Shown here piece by piece: positions 4,747 to 6,138 of a stretch of DNA of 6,138 nt. The position numbers were made by a program, and so were the translations under genes. The notes beneath the pieces are model-generated. The model was not told the origin of the DNA and ran no database searches. It saw nothing but the letters and a program-made list of their open reading frames with translations. Numbering within the stretch: position 1 is the stretch's first letter; the number at the start of each line of letters is the position of its first letter. Source of the stretch: Clostridia bacterium. GTDB taxonomy: Bacteria > Bacillota > Clostridia > Oscillospirales > CAG-272. The stretch lies in contig JAGAFM010000043.1 of the NCBI GenBank assembly GCA_017612655.1, positions 1-6,138 on the forward strand. The letters run 5' to 3'.

Positions 4747-5823
4747 ATGGCCAAGCCGGGCAGTTATCGTCAGAAAAGCGACGACCGCATCGATCAAAAG
4801 GCTTTTGCGCTTGCAGCGGAACTCCCCTCTTACGTCCGATCCTATCTGACTGCGAGAAAAGCCAATTCCACGGCAAGGACACGTCTGTCCTACCTTTACG
4901 ATCTGCGTCATTTTCTGCTCTGGCTTCGGGATACCACGCCTTCTCTGATGAGTCTCGACCCCGATCAGATTCCCGTGAGCGCCCTCGCGTCCGTCACAGG
5001 ATCCGACATAGACGAATATATGACGTTTCTATGGTCGACGGGCAACCACTTTTCCGGGGTTCACCGAAAATTCTGCTGTCTGAATTCGTTCTATCTCTAC
5101 CTGATCCGGAAAGACTTGGTGCCGGCCAATCCGCTGGAAAAGGCGGAGCGGCCCACTAAGGATCCTTCCAAAGCATCCGGCGCAGTTCATGTCATCAAAC
5201 TCCAGCCAAAGGAAATCCCCGCTCTGCTGAACGCGGCGGAGGCTCCGGGGGATCAGGCGCTGTCCCTCTCCAAACGCCAGAGAGGAGCGCTGGAAAAAAC
5301 GCGCGTCCGGGACTACGCCCTTCTGACTCTTCTGCTCGGCACGGGTATCCGTGTATCCGAGTGTGCAGGCGTCAATCTCTCCGACCTGGATCTTGACAAC
5401 TGTATCGTGGAGGTTGACCGCAAGGGAAACAAGCGACAGAAACTCGCCCTCAGCGACGAGGTGATCGACGCGCTTCTTCCGTACCTGGAACAGAGGAAAA
5501 CCATCGAACCCGCGGATCCGGATGATGCCGACGCACTCTTTCTGTCCGTTCAGAGAAAGCGGATGCGGATCCAGTCTATCGAGAATCTGGTCAGGAAATA
5601 CACGACGCTGATCGGAACCAAAGAGCATATCACCCCGCACAAACTCCGAAAGACCTACGGGACGGAACTCTACAACGAAACCGGGGATATCTTCCTCGTC
5701 GCTCAGGCGCTCGGCCATTCCGACGTGAATACGACAAAGCAATACTACGTGGAAGAAGCGACCGAAAACCTGCTCCGGAACCGAAATGCCTTCCGGATGC
5801 GGAAGAAGGATACATCGAAATGA
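4747..5823 (+). CDS. Xer-type tyrosine recombinase
   Basis: This 358-residue site-specific recombinase breaks and rejoins DNA through a 3'-phosphotyrosine link. The N-terminal core-binding (SAM-like) domain spans about 25-135, with RTRLSYLYDLRHFLLWL and a helical segment near 105-122. The catalytic domain spans about 150-345. All six catalytic residues are present: Arg202 (GTGIRVSE), Lys226 (DRKGNK), His298 and Arg301 (HKLR), His324 (LGHS) and the nucleophile Tyr333 (TTKQYY). Their spacings (24, 72, 3, 23, 9) match E. coli XerD except for a longer loop before His298 (residues about 245-295). The length resembles single-recombinase XerS-like enzymes (about 356) more than XerC/XerD (about 300). 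The ATG at 4747 is preferred, with GAGG 11 nt upstream. An in-frame GTG at 4705 would add 14 residues encoded by the Shine-Dalgarno-like region and has no good site of its own. The gene shares ATGA with the next one. It could be a housekeeping Xer or the integrase of a decayed element; no attachment site or cargo is seen. Confidence 0.93.
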   Translation: MAKPGSYRQKSDDRIDQKAFALAAELPSYVRSYLTARKANSTARTRLSYLYDLRHFLLWLRDTTPSLMSLDPDQIPVSALASVTGSDIDEYMTFLWSTGNHFSGVHRKFCCLNSFYLYLIRKDLVPANPLEKAERPTKDPSKASGAVHVIKLQPKEIPALLNAAEAPGDQALSLSKRQRGALEKTRVRDYALLTLLLGTGIRVSECAGVNLSDLDLDNCIVEVDRKGNKRQKLALSDEVIDALLPYLEQRKTIEPADPDDADALFLSVQRKRMRIQSIENLVRKYTTLIGTKEHITPHKLRKTYGTELYNETGDIFLVAQALGHSDVNTTKQYYVEEATENLLRNRNAFRMRKKDTSK

Positions 5824-6138
5824 GTTTTCATCCGATCAAACACTTTTGCCTGATTACCCATCACAGACATCTCGTCATGCGGCACTGTTTTCACGCCGGG
5901 ATCGTATGGCAGGGTCTGACGCATGATCTTTCCAAATACTCCCCGACCGAGTTTCTGGTCGGCGCGAAATACTACCTTGGAAACCGCAGCCCGAACGTGG
6001 CCGAACGAAACGACAAGGGATATTCGGAAGCCTGGATGCATCACAAGGGACGGAACCGCCACCACTTTGAATACTGGCGCGATCAGTCACCCGTCACCCG
6101 GAAATACGAGCCGGTCCGGATGCCTCTCCGCTGTGTCA
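5820..6138 (+). CDS. DUF5662 family protein, N-terminal part (runs off right edge)
   Basis: The first 106 codons are present and the 3' end is missing. The sequence resembles the DUF5662 family, whose function is not known to me. Recognisable conserved blocks are HDLSKYSPTEF (35-45), a KYY-x-G-x-RSPN stretch near 50-59, and MHHKGRNRHHFEYW (73-86). Histidine is very abundant, 12 in 106 residues, including His35-Asp36, His74-His75 and His81-His82. This recalls the metal-binding histidine and aspartate pattern of HD-type phosphohydrolases, but that link is an inference. No signal peptide or membrane span is seen, so it is probably cytosolic. The ATG at 5820 overlaps the recombinase stop (ATGA), and AGGA lies 9 nt upstream inside the recombinase gene. 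Translation is therefore likely coupled to that of the recombinase and driven by the 4602-4630 promoter. Confidence 0.87.
   Translation, partial: MSFHPIKHFCLITHHRHLVMRHCFHAGIVWQGLTHDLSKYSPTEFLVGAKYYLGNRSPNVAERNDKGYSEAWMHHKGRNRHHFEYWRDQSPVTRKYEPVRMPLRCV

Noticed and set aside
4737..5159. 140-codon plus-strand frame starting at GTG 4737
   Set aside because: It overlaps the recombinase in another frame and encodes no recognisable domain. The GTG is poorly spaced from both Shine-Dalgarno-like blocks.
5029..5742. 237-codon minus-strand open frame inside the recombinase gene
   Set aside because: It is antisense to the catalytic domain of the recombinase, which has all six active-site residues. 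The frame reads like a reverse-complement shadow.
4747..5823. Recombinase as integrase of a resident mobile element
   Set aside because: The window shows no tRNA, attachment-site direct repeats, excisionase, relaxase or phage genes, and it diverges from housekeeping radA. The region to the right is not visible, so this is unsupported rather than disproved.

Overview
The window suggests a Bacillota genome, most likely a moderately GC-rich member of the Clostridia. The reasons are a clostridial-type pyruvate phosphate dikinase start, strong GGAGG ribosome binding sites, promoters close to the housekeeping sigma-A consensus, and a tyrosine recombinase followed by a DUF5662 protein. The assignment is by family resemblance from memory; no search was run.

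Layout. Four genes read leftward (minus strand) and two read rightward, away from a 281-bp divergent intergenic region at 4466-4746. The leftward genes, in order of transcription, are: an uncharacterised multi-pass membrane protein (4465-3872); radA, a DNA repair and branch-migration ATPase (3862-2471), whose ribosome site overlaps the membrane gene's stop codon; pepD, an M20-family aminoacyl-histidine dipeptidase (2444-990), 26 nt after radA; and, after a 149-nt gap with its own promoter and a stem-loop at the predicted transcription start, ppdK (840 to the left edge, 3' end missing). The first three look like one operon driven from a promoter at 4526-4554. The rightward genes are a Xer-type tyrosine recombinase (4747-5823) with all six catalytic residues, and a DUF5662 protein (5820 to the right edge, incomplete) that overlaps it by the ATGA motif.

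How the genes fit together. The divergent region separates two DNA-recombination functions: RadA, which processes homologous recombination intermediates, and a Xer-like recombinase of the kind that resolves chromosome dimers or rearranges DNA. PepD and PPDK are ordinary peptide and PEP/pyruvate metabolism genes.

The divergent region is the most information-rich part of the window. It has a perfect consensus promoter (TTGACA, 17 bp, TATAAT) facing the recombinase, an inverted repeat with 8-bp arms and a 7-bp centre over the -35 box of the opposing promoter, and a roughly 110-nt recombinase leader with competing stems and a sequence able to cover a Shine-Dalgarno-like block.

There is no sign of a CRISPR array, tRNA, rRNA, insertion sequence or phage structural genes. 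No stretch longer than 300 bases lacks a gene. The two intergenic regions, 841-989 and 4466-4746, are described feature by feature.
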